Part shown: positions 17,627-26,959 of the stretch, one piece after another | How positions within the stretch are numbered: the stretch's first letter is position 1 | How the letters are laid out: every line of letters starts with the position of its first letter | Program-made: the position numbers and the translations under genes | The notes under the pieces: generated by a model | The model's database searches: none | Seen by the model: the letters and a program-made list of their open reading frames with translations, nothing else | What the model was told of the DNA's origin: nothing | NCBI RefSeq assembly: GCF_042650565.1 | Contig: NZ_JBHSBH010000007.1 | Location: 434,001 to 498,000 of the forward strand | Length of the DNA stretch: 64,000 nt | From: Nocardiopsis_B sediminis | Lineage (GTDB): Bacteria > Actinomycetota > Actinomycetes > Streptosporangiales > Streptosporangiaceae | Direction of reading: 5' to 3'

Positions 17627-19057
17627 TTATACGTACAGGTCATGGCGGACCGAAACCGGGCGCGCAATGGTCTCGGAATAGGCCTCGGCGAGTCGGTCCA
17701 CGGCATCATTCAATACGTCCGGCGGCTGCGTGTACGCGAATCTCATGAATTGCTCCAATGTCCCCTCGGCGCCGAATACGGGGCCGGGCGCGACGTGCAC
17801 GCCGTGGCGCTCGGCGGCCTCGCCCAGCACGGAGGCCACGGGCCGCGGGAGCTGCGCCCACAGCACCAGCCCCCCGCTGGGGGTGGTGAACCGCCAGTCG
17901 GGCAGCCGGTCGCGCAGCGCGGCCGCCAGCGCGTCGCGGTTGGCCCGCAGCCGGCGGATGCGCTCGGCGCGGATCCGCATGATGTCGGCGAGCAGGTGGG
18001 TGGCGGTGAGCTGGTCGACGGCGGAGCTGGACAGGTCGAAGCGCTGGCGCACCGCCATCAGCCGCGCGGCAACGGGCGGCGTGGTGCGCACCCAGCCGAT
18101 CCGCAGCCCGCCCCAGAACAGCTTGGCCACCGATCCGACCGTGAAGACCCGGCCGTCGGTGTCGTGCGCGGCCATGGGCATCGGCTGGTCGCCGGAGTCG
18201 ATGGCCAGCTCCACGACGCTCTCGTCGACGATCAGGGAGGTGCCCGACCGCCGCGCCTCGGCCACCACCGCCGCGCGCTCGTCGTCGTCCATGAGCGCGC
18301 CCGTGGGGTTCTGGAAGTCGGGGATCAGATAGGCCAGGCCCGGCTTCCACTGCCGGAACGCGTCGAGCACGTACTCCATGTCCCAGCCCTGCGCGGTCAC
18401 CCCCATGGTGCGCACCCGCGCGCCCCGGCGGCGGGCGCTGTCGAGCGCGTGCGGGTAGGTCGGGGTCTCCACCAGCAGGGAGTCGCCCGGCTCCACCAGC
18501 AGGTCCATGAGCAGCGCGACGCCGTGCTGGGCCCCGTTGGTGACCAGGATCTGCTCGGGCGTGGTGGGCAGGCCCCGCTCCACGTAGCGGCGCGCGATGG
18601 CGTGGCGCAGCTCCGGGAGCCCGTAGGGGGTGTAGCCGAGCCCGCCGACGTGCGCGGCGAGCTGCTCGACGGCCAGGCGCGCCGCGTCCTGGAACCCCTC
18701 GATCGCCGGCGGCGCGGCGGCCCCCAGATCGATGCGCTCGGAGTCGGGGATCAGCGGGGTCCCCACGCCGCCCCCGGCGCCGGGCAGCACCGTCCAGCTG
18801 CCCGACCCCTGCCGGCTGTCGAGGAAGCCGTTCTCGCGCAGCCACGTGTAGGCGGCGGTGATGGTGTTGCGGCTCACCCCCAGGGCGGCGGCGAGGTCGC
18901 GCTCGGCCGGCAGGCGGGTATAGGTGGGCACCCGGCCGTCCAGGATGAGCCCGCTGATGGCCCGGCCCGCCGCGAGGTAGTAGGGCCGCTCGGTCACGCT
19001 GGTGCCGATCAGCCGGGCCAGGAGGTGGCCGTTGATCCGCCGTTCGCCCACTGCCAT
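17627..19057 (-). CDS. MocR-family (GntR HTH + aminotransferase) regulator, YczR-like
   Basis: A 476-aa protein starting MAVGERRINGHLLARLIGTS. The N-terminal GntR winged HTH (about 20-95) includes LPAERDLAAALGVSRNTITAAYTWLRENG. A fold-type I aminotransferase domain follows, with TNGAQHGV, IPDFQNPTGALM and the PLP lysine in TVGSVAKLFWGGLRIGWVR. MocR proteins bind PLP as effector and activate or repress neighbouring genes. The divergent neighbour is a YczE-type membrane protein with only 60 bp between starts, which matches the known YczR-yczE pairing. The effector and physiological cue are not known. Confidence 0.9.
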   Translation of the reverse strand: MAVGERRINGHLLARLIGTSVTERPYYLAAGRAISGLILDGRVPTYTRLPAERDLAAALGVSRNTITAAYTWLRENGFLDSRQGSGSWTVLPGAGGGVGTPLIPDSERIDLGAAAPPAIEGFQDAARLAVEQLAAHVGGLGYTPYGLPELRHAIARRYVERGLPTTPEQILVTNGAQHGVALLMDLLVEPGDSLLVETPTYPHALDSARRRGARVRTMGVTAQGWDMEYVLDAFRQWKPGLAYLIPDFQNPTGALMDDDERAAVVAEARRSGTSLIVDESVVELAIDSGDQPMPMAAHDTDGRVFTVGSVAKLFWGGLRIGWVRTTPPVAARLMAVRQRFDLSSSAVDQLTATHLLADIMRIRAERIRRLRANRDALAAALRDRLPDWRFTTPSGGLVLWAQLPRPVASVLGEAAERHGVHVAPGPVFGAEGTLEQFMRFAYTQPPDVLNDAVDRLAEAYSETIARPVSVRHDLYV

Positions 19058-19070
19058 GGTGCCACTTTCT

Positions 19071-19108
19071 CGAATTGGCTCTACAATTCGGCCATTTACG
19101 AGGCCAAT
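19071..19108. promoter_or_regulatory. Likely MocR operator between yczR-like gene and yczE
   Basis: The intergenic region has CGAATTG-GCTCTA-CAATTCG (19071-19077 and 19084-19090), a 7-bp inverted repeat. There is also a pair of inverted ATTGGC half-sites (19074-19079 and, on the other strand, 19108-19103). The region is AT-rich compared with its surroundings. MocR regulators usually bind repeated half-sites in just this kind of divergent promoter. Confidence 0.5.
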
Positions 19109-19117
19109 ACTACTCAC

Positions 19118-19807
19118 ATGGCCCAGCCAATCCCACCGTCCTGCGACGACTCCGCCCCCGCCCCCCTGCCCGTCCGAATCGGGCGGCGCGTCTTCATCAC
19201 CCCGTTCCTGCCGCGCCCGCGCCTGCGCCGCCTCGTCCGGCTCTACGCCGGCCTCTACCTCTACGGCCTCTCCGGCGCCCTGCTGATCGCCGCGGACCTG
19301 GGCGCCATGCCCTGGGACGTGCTGCACCAGGGCCTGGCGCTGCACACCGGGCTGTCCGTCGGCACCTGTAGCGTCCTCGTCGGCGCGCTGCTCATGCTCG
19401 CCTGGATCCCGCTGCGCCAGCGCCCCGGCCTGGGCACCCTGAGCAACGTCGTGGTGGTGGGGCTGTCGGTGGACGCGAGCCTGTGGTGGCTGCCGGACGT
19501 CGGCCACCTGGCCGCCCGGTCGGCCTACCTGGTGCTGGGCATCGTCGCCTGCGCCGTCGCAACGGGCTGCTATATCGGTGCGCGCCTGGGCCCGGGCCCC
19601 CGCGACGGCCTCATGACCGGCCTCGCCGCCCGCGGGTGGTCCGTGCGCCTGGCGCGCACCTGCATCGAGGTCGCGGTCGTGGCCACCGGGGTCCTGCTCG
19701 GGGGCACCCTGGGCGTGGGCACCCTGCTGTTCGCCGTCGCCATCGGCCCCCTGGCACAGGTGTTCCTCCCCCTGCTCGACATCAAGCCGCCCGCCGGCCG
19801 CGGCTGA
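19118..19807 (+). CDS. yczE: YczE-type membrane protein
   Basis: A 229-aa protein from the ATG at 19118. After a Pro-rich cytosolic lead it has about five hydrophobic segments, starting with LYAGLYLYGLSGALLIAADL. The LGAMPWDVLHQGL motif is the family signature of YczE/YitT-like proteins, and a second conserved segment is IGARLGPGPRDGLMTGL. The transport or signalling role of YczE proteins is not established. Control by the divergent MocR regulator is the best inference. Confidence 0.85.
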   Translation: MAQPIPPSCDDSAPAPLPVRIGRRVFITPFLPRPRLRRLVRLYAGLYLYGLSGALLIAADLGAMPWDVLHQGLALHTGLSVGTCSVLVGALLMLAWIPLRQRPGLGTLSNVVVVGLSVDASLWWLPDVGHLAARSAYLVLGIVACAVATGCYIGARLGPGPRDGLMTGLAARGWSVRLARTCIEVAVVATGVLLGGTLGVGTLLFAVAIGPLAQVFLPLLDIKPPAGRG

Positions 19808-20250
19808 CCACCGTCGGCCACCCCGCCTGGTGTCCGGGTTCGGCCTCCCGGGGGCGGGTCGCGCGGCGCGCCGCGCGCGGCGCCCCTCCCGCCGCTCGCG
19901 CACCATTACGACGTCATAACGGATCTCCGGCCGCCGCGACCCGCCCCGCCTGCCCGAGCCGCCCCGGGCCGGTCGCCGCGGTCCAGCCCCACGAAAGTTA
20001 CATGTCCCGCTACGCAGTTTTCCGTACGGCCCCACCAGGCACGCCGCCGAAACCTGTAGCGTGACGGCAGCACCACGGAAACCGCGCCCGACACGATCCC
20101 GCACCCGCGACACCGCACCGCCGCCGCGACTAACGTGGCGGGATCCGGGCACACGTTCCCCGTGGCGCTCACGCATGGCCGAACGGCCATCAGGAGTTGG
20201 ATACGGTACGTCGGCGAGGCGTGATCTTGGTGACTGAGGGGGTGAGCCGC
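19808..20250. other. Long leader region upstream of the GH15 gene
   Basis: A 443-bp gap. It contains a near-perfect palindrome TTACGACGTCATAA (19906-19919, one mismatched pair), a possible operator, and an AT-richer stretch at 19988-20065. The GH15 promoter must lie here. No credible gene. Confidence 0.4.
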
Positions 20251-22044
20251 GTGTCCGGCTGGATTGAGGATTACGCGCTGATCGGCGACATGCAGACCGC
20301 TGCACTGGTAGGGCGCGACGGCTCCATCGACTGGCTGTGTCTGCCCCACTTCGACTCCCCCGCCTGCTTCACCGCCCTCCTGGGCGACGAGCAGAACGGG
20401 AACTGGTGGATCCGGCCCGCCAGCGGCGAGCCGCGCGCCACCCGGCGCCGCTACCGCCACGAGACCCTCATCCTCGAAACCGAGTGGGACACCCCCGAAG
20501 GCAGCGTCCGGGTCATCGACTTCATGCCGCCGCGCGGCGGCGCCCCCCACCTGGTGCGCATCGTCGAGGGCCTGCGCGGCACCGTCCGCATGAGCACCGC
20601 CCTGCGGCTGCGCTTCGACTACGGCAACGTCGTCCCCTGGATCCACCGCAGCGGCACCGAGCTCGTCGCCGTCGCCGGCCCCGACTCCGTCTGGCTCAGC
20701 TCCCCCGTCCCCCTCGAAGGCCACAACTTCGCCCACGACGCCACGTTCACCGTGAGCGAGGGCCAGCGCGTCCCCTTCGTCATGACCTGGCACCCCTCCC
20801 CCGTCGAGGAGTCCGACCACCTCGACGCCGAGAAGGCCCTCTCGCGCACCGAGCGCTTCTGGAACGGCTGGGTCGCCCAGTGCACCTACGAGGGCGACTA
20901 CCGCGACGCCGTGGTGCGCTCCCTCATCACCCTCAAGGCGCTCACCTACCGCCCCAGCGGCGGCATCGTGGCCGCCCCCACCACCTCGCTGCCCGAGGAG
21001 ATCGGCGGCGTCCGCAACTGGGACTACCGCTACTGCTGGCTGCGCGACGCCACCATCACCCTCGAGGCGCTGATCCGCAGCGGCTACACCGACGAAGCCC
21101 AGGCGTGGCGCGAGTGGCTCGTGCGCGCGGTGGCCGGCGAGCCCCAGCACATGCAGATCATGTACGGCGTGCGCGGCGAGCGCCGCCTCGCCGAATGGGA
21201 GGCCGACTGGCTCCCCGGCTACGAGAACTCCCGCCCGGTGCGCATCGGCAACGCGGCCGTGGGCCAGTACCAGCTCGACGTCTACGGCGAGGTCATGGAC
21301 GTGCTGCACCTGGCGCGCCGTAGCGGCCTCCAGAGCGGCGAGCACGTCTGGGGCCTCCAGCGCTCCCTCGTGAACTACCTGGAATGGTGCTGGGACGAGC
21401 CCGACGAGGGCCTGTGGGAGGTCCGCGGCCCCCGCCAGCACTTCGTCCACTCCAAGGTCATGGCCTGGGTCGCCGCCGACCGGGCGGTCCGCATGATCGA
21501 GGAGTTCGGCAAGGAGGGGCCGATCGAGCGCTGGAAGGCGCTGCGCGACACCATCCACGCCGAGGTCTGCGAATACGGCTTCGACGCCCGCCGCAACACC
21601 TTCACCCAGTACTACGGCAGCCAGGAGCTCGACGCCGCGCTGCTGCTCATCCCCGAGGTCGGGTTCCTGCCCTACGACGACCCCCGGGTCGTGGGCACCA
21701 TCGAGGCCATCCGCGACGACCTGATGGTCGACGGCTTCGTGATGCGCTACCGCACCGACCGCGACGAGGTCGCCGACAAGCTCCCCGGCGACGAGGGCGC
21801 GTTCCTGGCGTGCAGCTTCTGGATGGCCAACGCGCTGCTGTCGATCGGCCGCGAGAAGGAGGCCCGCGACCTCTTCGACCGGCTCCTGGCGCTGCGCAAC
21901 GACGTCGGGCTGCTCGCCGAGGAGTGGGACTCCAAGCACGGCCGCCAGGTGGGCAACTTCCCCCAGGCGTTCAGCCACGTCCCCCTCGTCACCACGGCCC
22001 TCAACCTCTCGCGACACGACGGCCACCGCAGGAGTGAGAACTAA
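20251..22044 (+). CDS. Glycoside hydrolase family 15 protein (trehalase/glucoamylase-like)
   Basis: About 597 aa. Several in-frame GTG starts exist (20230, 20242, 20251); 20251 gives VSGWIEDYALIGDMQTAALV, like its relatives, with a GAGGGGG tract upstream. The N-terminal beta domain (about 1-230) is followed by the (alpha/alpha)6 barrel with VRNWDYRYCWLRDATITLEA, ADWLPGYENSRPVRIGNAAV and LLAEEWDSKHGRQVGNFPQ; glutamates in the last region are candidates for the general base. In actinomycetes this cytosolic group includes GH15 trehalases that split trehalose into two glucoses. It is 37 bp from the MgtC gene in the same direction, so the two may be co-transcribed. Confidence 0.85.
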   Translation: MSGWIEDYALIGDMQTAALVGRDGSIDWLCLPHFDSPACFTALLGDEQNGNWWIRPASGEPRATRRRYRHETLILETEWDTPEGSVRVIDFMPPRGGAPHLVRIVEGLRGTVRMSTALRLRFDYGNVVPWIHRSGTELVAVAGPDSVWLSSPVPLEGHNFAHDATFTVSEGQRVPFVMTWHPSPVEESDHLDAEKALSRTERFWNGWVAQCTYEGDYRDAVVRSLITLKALTYRPSGGIVAAPTTSLPEEIGGVRNWDYRYCWLRDATITLEALIRSGYTDEAQAWREWLVRAVAGEPQHMQIMYGVRGERRLAEWEADWLPGYENSRPVRIGNAAVGQYQLDVYGEVMDVLHLARRSGLQSGEHVWGLQRSLVNYLEWCWDEPDEGLWEVRGPRQHFVHSKVMAWVAADRAVRMIEEFGKEGPIERWKALRDTIHAEVCEYGFDARRNTFTQYYGSQELDAALLLIPEVGFLPYDDPRVVGTIEAIRDDLMVDGFVMRYRTDRDEVADKLPGDEGAFLACSFWMANALLSIGREKEARDLFDRLLALRNDVGLLAEEWDSKHGRQVGNFPQAFSHVPLVTTALNLSRHDGHRRSEN

Positions 22045-22081
22045 CCTCGGAGCCAGGGCCCTGCCGTGATAGGACTGCGCC

Positions 22082-22786
22082 ATGCAGGATCTCTCGGGGC
22101 AGGGCTGGCAGCAACTCCTGGCGCTCTTCATCGCGCTCCTGTTGTGTTCGCTGATCGGGCTGGAGCGCCAGCTGAGACAGAAGAGCGCCGGGCTGCGCAC
22201 CCACACCCTCGTGGGGCTCGGCGCGGCGCTGTTCATGGTCATCAGCAAGTTCGGCTTCGGTGACGTCGTGGGCGGCGCCGTCACCCTCGACCCCTCGCGG
22301 GTGGCCGCCCAGATCGTCTCCGGCGTCGGCTTCATCGGGGCCGGGCTGATCTTCGTCCGCCAGGACATCGTCCGCGGGCTCACCACGGCCGCCACCATCT
22401 GGCTGGCCGCCGCCGTCGGCACCGCGGCAGGCGCGGGCCTGTGGCTGCTGGCCACGGCCGTGACCGCCGCCCACTTCCTGGTCGCCTACTGCTACCCGTG
22501 GCTCGTCCGCCGCATCACCGACTCCCCGCCGGCCACCCTGGTGCTCGACATTCGCTACGCCGACGGCCGCGGGGTCCTGCGCACCATCATGGCCGAGGCC
22601 ACCGAGCGCCGCTTCGCCGTGCAGCGCGTCGACACCCGCCGCACGGGCGGCACGGGCGCCGACGCCTTCGTCGACATGGAGCTGGGGCTGCGCGGCGAGG
22701 GCGACCCCATCGCCCTGGCGGTGGCGCTGTCGGAGACCGACGGCGTGCTGTCGGTGGTCCAGTCCGACACCCGCGAGGACGCGTGA
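22082..22786 (+). CDS. MgtC/SapB family membrane protein
   Basis: A 234-aa protein with four or five N-terminal membrane segments (about 10-155) containing the family motifs SLIGLERQLRQKSAGLRTHTLVGLGAALF and VSGVGFIGAGLIF...GLTTAATIWLAAAVG. A cytosolic C-terminal domain of about 75 residues resembles an ACT-like fold. In pathogens MgtC supports survival at low Mg2+ by inhibiting the F-ATPase; in soil actinomycetes the role is less clear. Confidence 0.9.
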   Translation: MQDLSGQGWQQLLALFIALLLCSLIGLERQLRQKSAGLRTHTLVGLGAALFMVISKFGFGDVVGGAVTLDPSRVAAQIVSGVGFIGAGLIFVRQDIVRGLTTAATIWLAAAVGTAAGAGLWLLATAVTAAHFLVAYCYPWLVRRITDSPPATLVLDIRYADGRGVLRTIMAEATERRFAVQRVDTRRTGGTGADAFVDMELGLRGEGDPIALAVALSETDGVLSVVQSDTREDA

Positions 22787-22796
22787 GGCCCTCGGG

Positions 22797-24833
22797 TCAG
22801 CGCGCGACCACCGGCTCGGCCCACACCGCGGTGGCGCCCGACGGGCAGCCGCCGCCGGTGACCAGCTGGAGCCGCAGCACCCCGGTCACATCCACCTCCA
22901 GCTCGGCGTCCTCCCCCAGCCCCAGGGTCTTGTTCTCCAGCTGCTCGCCGTCGCCGATCACGGTGAACTCGGCCTCCTCGTCGGCGGGCGACTCGTCGCT
23001 GAGCCCGACCACCGCGGAGAACTCCTCGTAGCCGCGGCCCAGGTTGTACTCGGCGAGTACATCACTGCAATAGTCCTCGACCGTCAGCGCCTCGTCGTAG
23101 TCCTCGGCGTTGACGGTGGCCAGGGTGCTCGTGTAGATCGAGTCGTTGACCGGCTGCTCCGAGGCCAGGTGCAGTTCGTCGGGGTCCTCCCGCTGCCCGG
23201 CCGGAGGCGCCGTGGGGGAGGCCGCCGACGGGGACGGCTCGGGCTCGCCCACGGGCTGTTCCCCGCCGGCGGCAGAGGGCTCCTGCTCAGGCACTGGCCC
23301 CGCCTGGAGGCCGGTACCCGGCCCGGCGAGCATCCCGAGCCGGTCCAGCGCGGCATAGGTGCCGCCGGCCCCCAAGAGAAGGAAGACCACCGCGACCACC
23401 GCCATCCCGGCCAGGAGCCGGCCCCGCCGCCGCTTCCGGGGGCCGGGCGCCGACGCCGCCCCGGCCGCCCCGGGCGGCGGGAACGGACCGGTGGGCGGCG
23501 CACCGGATGCGGCCGCGGAGGCGGTGGGGGTGCTCCAGTCCGGCTGCGGCGACGGCGCGCCGCGCAGGCCGCCTACCGGCCGGTGGGAGGCGGGTGGCGG
23601 CGGAGGGGGCCCGGCGGGGCCGGCCGCGGGCCGGGGAGCGGCTGACGGGCCGCGGTGCGGTCCGGAGGCGGGCGGCGGTCCCTGGAAGGCCCCGCCCTGG
23701 GGCGGCGCGGTGCCCGGCCCGGGCGGCCGCCCACCGGCCGGGGCCCCGATGTCAGGAAGGGTCGGCGAGGTGGCCGAGGGGAGGGTGGGGCCGGTGGTGG
23801 GGATGGGGGACGTGGGACCGGTGTCCCCCGCCGACGCCGGCGGCGGAGGTACGGCTCCCTGTGCCCCCGCTGCGGCCGCTCCCGCCGCGGCGGCGCCGGC
23901 CGCCCCGCCCGCAACAGCGGCCCCGGGGCCGGTCGCCGGCATGCTCCATGGCGCCGACGTGCTCAGCGACCGCAGCGCCCGGATCCATTCCACGGCGCCG
24001 GGGCGGTCGCCGGGCTCGGCGGAGAACATCGCCAGAATCCGGTCGCGTTCCCGCGTGGCCGCCGCCACGATGGGCAGCGCGGCGAAGCGCTCGCGCAGCT
24101 GCTCCGACGCCGGGGGCGGCTCCTCCCCGGTCAGCGCGTAGTAGACGATGGCGCCGAAGGCGTAGCGGTCGGTGGCGGCGGTGTACTCGCCCGTGAAGAT
24201 CTCCGGGGCGGCGTAGCCGGGGGTGAACCACGGCTTGGCCGTGATGTGCCGGGCGGCGATGCGGCTCAGCCCGAAGTCGACCAGGGTCGCCTGCCCCTCG
24301 CCACTGATCATGACGTTGCCGGGCGACAGGTCGCCGTGCACCACCACGCGCTTGGAGGGGGTGGCCCGGCCGGAGTGCAGCAGGTCCAGCACTTCGGCGA
24401 CCTGCTCCAGGTGGCGCAGGATCTCGCGCTGCCCGCGCGGGCCGTCGGCGGTGTGCTCGGCCCGCCAGTCGCGCAGGTCCACGCCGTCGACGTGGTTCAT
24501 CACCAGGTACAGGCACCGGTCGGCGGCTCCGGGCGCGCCGCCCTCGGGGTGCTCGGGGGCGCCCTCGAAGTGCTCGCGCACCCCCACCACGCCCAGCCGG
24601 TTGATGAACCGCAGCAGCTCGGCCTGCTCGTTCCACCGGCGGCTCAGCTCGGCGAACTGCTCCTCGTTGGCGACGGCGTCGGCGTTGAGGACCTTCACCA
24701 CGACCGGCTCCGTCTGGCCCGCGAGGGTGACCTCGGCCAGGTACAGGGTGGCCTCTCCGCCGCGCCCCACCGACCGGACCAGCCGGTACTTGTCCGGCTG
24801 CGAATCCGGACCGACGAACAACGCAGAACTCAC
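22797..24833 (-). CDS. Membrane Ser/Thr kinase with extracellular NPCBM-like domain (copy 1)
   Basis: A 678-aa protein from GTG 24833 (VSSALFVGPDSQPDKYRLVRS), with GAGGG 6 nt upstream; an ATG at 24845 is the alternative. The kinase domain (about 18-275) has the loop GRGGEATLYL, VVVKVLN (Lys), VVVHGDLSPGNVMI (HGD replaces HRD), VDFGLSR and FTPGYAAPE. A Pro/Ala-rich linker leads to one transmembrane helix near 475-497 (LLAGMAVVAVVFLLLGAGG). The ectodomain ends with YNLGRGYEEFSAVVGL...FTVIGDGEQLE...VTGVLRLQL, resembling an NPCBM carbohydrate-binding module. It may couple cell-wall or glycan sensing to phosphorylation. It lies 125 bp downstream of a close paralogue. Confidence 0.88.
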   Translation of the reverse strand: MSSALFVGPDSQPDKYRLVRSVGRGGEATLYLAEVTLAGQTEPVVVKVLNADAVANEEQFAELSRRWNEQAELLRFINRLGVVGVREHFEGAPEHPEGGAPGAADRCLYLVMNHVDGVDLRDWRAEHTADGPRGQREILRHLEQVAEVLDLLHSGRATPSKRVVVHGDLSPGNVMISGEGQATLVDFGLSRIAARHITAKPWFTPGYAAPEIFTGEYTAATDRYAFGAIVYYALTGEEPPPASEQLRERFAALPIVAAATRERDRILAMFSAEPGDRPGAVEWIRALRSLSTSAPWSMPATGPGAAVAGGAAGAAAAGAAAAGAQGAVPPPPASAGDTGPTSPIPTTGPTLPSATSPTLPDIGAPAGGRPPGPGTAPPQGGAFQGPPPASGPHRGPSAAPRPAAGPAGPPPPPPASHRPVGGLRGAPSPQPDWSTPTASAAASGAPPTGPFPPPGAAGAASAPGPRKRRRGRLLAGMAVVAVVFLLLGAGGTYAALDRLGMLAGPGTGLQAGPVPEQEPSAAGGEQPVGEPEPSPSAASPTAPPAGQREDPDELHLASEQPVNDSIYTSTLATVNAEDYDEALTVEDYCSDVLAEYNLGRGYEEFSAVVGLSDESPADEEAEFTVIGDGEQLENKTLGLGEDAELEVDVTGVLRLQLVTGGGCPSGATAVWAEPVVAR

Positions 24834-24958
24834 GGGAGCCCTCATTTCCGTTCGGGGAGATGGCGGGAACCGCCCGGGCGGGCGTGACGGCCAGCGTAAC
24901 GGCCCGCGGAGGCCGCGAGGGTGCGCCGCGCGTCGCGACTGGGACGTGCCCGCGGCCG

Positions 24959-26776
24959 TCAGCTCAGCTTGGGGTCGCCCCAGACCGCCGCGGTCCCGCC
25001 CGAGGGGCAGGACCCGCCCCAGTCGACGGTGAGGCGCAGCCGCATGACGCCCTGGACGGAGACGTCGACATCGGCGGTGTCGCCGGCCGCGACGGTCTCG
25101 GAGAACAGGCGCTCGCCGTCGCCGGCCACCGTGAACGTGGCGCTGCCCGACCCGCCGGTCAGGCCAACGGTCGACCGCAGGTTGGCCGAGCCGCGCGCGA
25201 GGTTGTACTCGGCGGTCGGCTTGGCGCACTCGCCGCTCACCTTCAGCGACTCGGCGTAGGTGACGTCGCCCAGGGTCGCCGATCCGGCCTCGTAGCCGGC
25301 GGCGGGGACGATCTGGGCCGCGCCGGTCAGCGGTTCGCCGGGGGTGTCGTTGACGGTCTGCCCGGCCTCGCCGCCGTCGTCCTCGGCGGTCTCCGCGTGC
25401 TGGGCGGGGTCGTCCTTGCCCTCGCCGGTCTCGTCGGACCCACCGCCCCCTTCGGGCACCGAGGGGTCGGCCTCGGCTCCGGGCTCGGGGTCGCCGGGGC
25501 CTGCCGCGACATCGGACCCGCCGCCGGACAACACGAAGGCGGCCGCCCCGCCCGCGGTCACGATGACCACCGCGGCCGCGGCGGCCACGATCAGCGCCGT
25601 GCGCCGCTTGCGCGGGGTGCGCGCCGGGGCGACCACCCCGGCGTCGGCCGCGGGCACCGTGGAGGGTCCCTGCGGCGCCATGGGCGCCTGTCCCGCCGAA
25701 GCGTGGCCCGCCGGCACGTGCCCGGCCGAAGCGTGGCCGCCCGGCACGGTGGGCACGCCCGGCCCGGCGCTGGGCTCGCCCACGGGCCCGCTCATGGGCT
25801 CCGTGGCCCCCTGGCCGGATCCGGACAGACCCACCGGGCCGACCGAGGGGAAGCCGCCGCTGGCCGGGTTGGCCACCGGCATGCTCCACTGCACCGAGGT
25901 GCCGAGGGACCGCAGCGTGCGGATCCACTCAAGGGACATCGGGCGCCCGGCGGGGTCGGCGGAGAACATCGCCATGACCGCCCCCAGCTGCTGGGGCCCG
26001 GCCCCGGCCAGGAGCGGCAGGCCCGCGTAGGCCGCGCGCAGCTGCTCGGGGCTGGGCGGCGGCTCCTCCCCGGTCAGCGCGAAGAACACGATGGCCCCGA
26101 ACGCGTAGCGGTCGGTGGCCGCGGTGTACTCACCCGTGAAGACCTCGGGCGCCGCGTAGCCGGGGGTGAACCACGGCTTGGCGGTCATGTGGCGGGTGGC
26201 GATCCGGCTCAGCCCGAAGTCGACCAGGGTGGCCTGTCCCTCGGAACTGATCATGATGTTGCCCGGCGACAGGTCGCCGTGCACCACCACCCGCCGCGAC
26301 GGGGTCGCGCGGCCGGAGTGCAGGAGGTCCAGGATCTCGGCGACCTGCTCCAGATAGCCCAGCACCTCGCGCTGCGCCCGCGGGCCGTCGATGGGGTGCT
26401 CGTCGCGCCAGTCGCGCAGGTCGAGACCCTCGACGTAGTTCATCACCAGGTACAGGCAACGCTCGCCACCGCGGCCGGCGCCGCCGCGCGGGTGCTCGGG
26501 GGCGCCCTCGAAGTGCTCGCGCACCCCCACCACGCCGAGCCGGTTGATGAACCGCAGCAGCTCGGCCTGCTCGTTCCACCGGTGGCTCAGCTCGGCGAAC
26601 TGCTCCGGGGTTCCCGCGACATCGGAGTTGAGGACCTTCACCACAACGGGCTCGGTCTGCCCGGCGAGCGTGACCTCGGCCAGGTACAGCGTCGCCTCCC
26701 CGCCGTGCCCCACCGACCGGACCAGCCGGTACTTGTCGGGCTGGGTGTCGGGGCCGACGAACAGCTGAGAACTCAC
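24959..26776 (-). CDS. Membrane Ser/Thr kinase with extracellular NPCBM-like domain (copy 2)
   Basis: A 605-aa paralogue of the next gene. The conserved start VSSQLFVGPDTQPDKYRLVRS points to GTG 26776; a GTG at 26785 is possible. The kinase domain is nearly identical to copy 1 (HGDLSPGN, VDFGLSR, FTPGYAAPE). The linker is Gly/Ala-rich with short repeats: GCCGAAGCGTGGCC occurs twice near 25.7 kb. One membrane helix is at about 391-415. The ectodomain ends YNLARGSANLRSTVGL...FTVAGDGERLF...VQGVMRLRL...GGSCPSG, again NPCBM-like with a Cys pair. Kinase parts are conserved while linkers and ectodomains diverge, which suggests duplication followed by change of ligand. Confidence 0.88.
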   Translation of the reverse strand: MSSQLFVGPDTQPDKYRLVRSVGHGGEATLYLAEVTLAGQTEPVVVKVLNSDVAGTPEQFAELSHRWNEQAELLRFINRLGVVGVREHFEGAPEHPRGGAGRGGERCLYLVMNYVEGLDLRDWRDEHPIDGPRAQREVLGYLEQVAEILDLLHSGRATPSRRVVVHGDLSPGNIMISSEGQATLVDFGLSRIATRHMTAKPWFTPGYAAPEVFTGEYTAATDRYAFGAIVFFALTGEEPPPSPEQLRAAYAGLPLLAGAGPQQLGAVMAMFSADPAGRPMSLEWIRTLRSLGTSVQWSMPVANPASGGFPSVGPVGLSGSGQGATEPMSGPVGEPSAGPGVPTVPGGHASAGHVPAGHASAGQAPMAPQGPSTVPAADAGVVAPARTPRKRRTALIVAAAAAVVIVTAGGAAAFVLSGGGSDVAAGPGDPEPGAEADPSVPEGGGGSDETGEGKDDPAQHAETAEDDGGEAGQTVNDTPGEPLTGAAQIVPAAGYEAGSATLGDVTYAESLKVSGECAKPTAEYNLARGSANLRSTVGLTGGSGSATFTVAGDGERLFSETVAAGDTADVDVSVQGVMRLRLTVDWGGSCPSGGTAAVWGDPKLS

Positions 26777-26959
26777 GAGAAACACTCATTCCACAGGGGA
26801 CACGGGTGGTACCGAGCAGGAGTAGGACTAAAGGGTAACGGCAGCCACAATGCGCCCTCACCGGGCGCTCCGGGGGGTGCCGGACGGAGGGCGCCCAGGA
26901 CGTCCGCACACCCGGTACGCTGCGAATTCGAGGAAACGGAAGGCAGGGGCGGAGCGCTG

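Noticed and set aside
16634..19117. Long open extension upstream of yczE
   Set aside because: It is antisense to the acyl-CoA ligase and MocR genes. The real membrane protein begins at the ATG at 19118.
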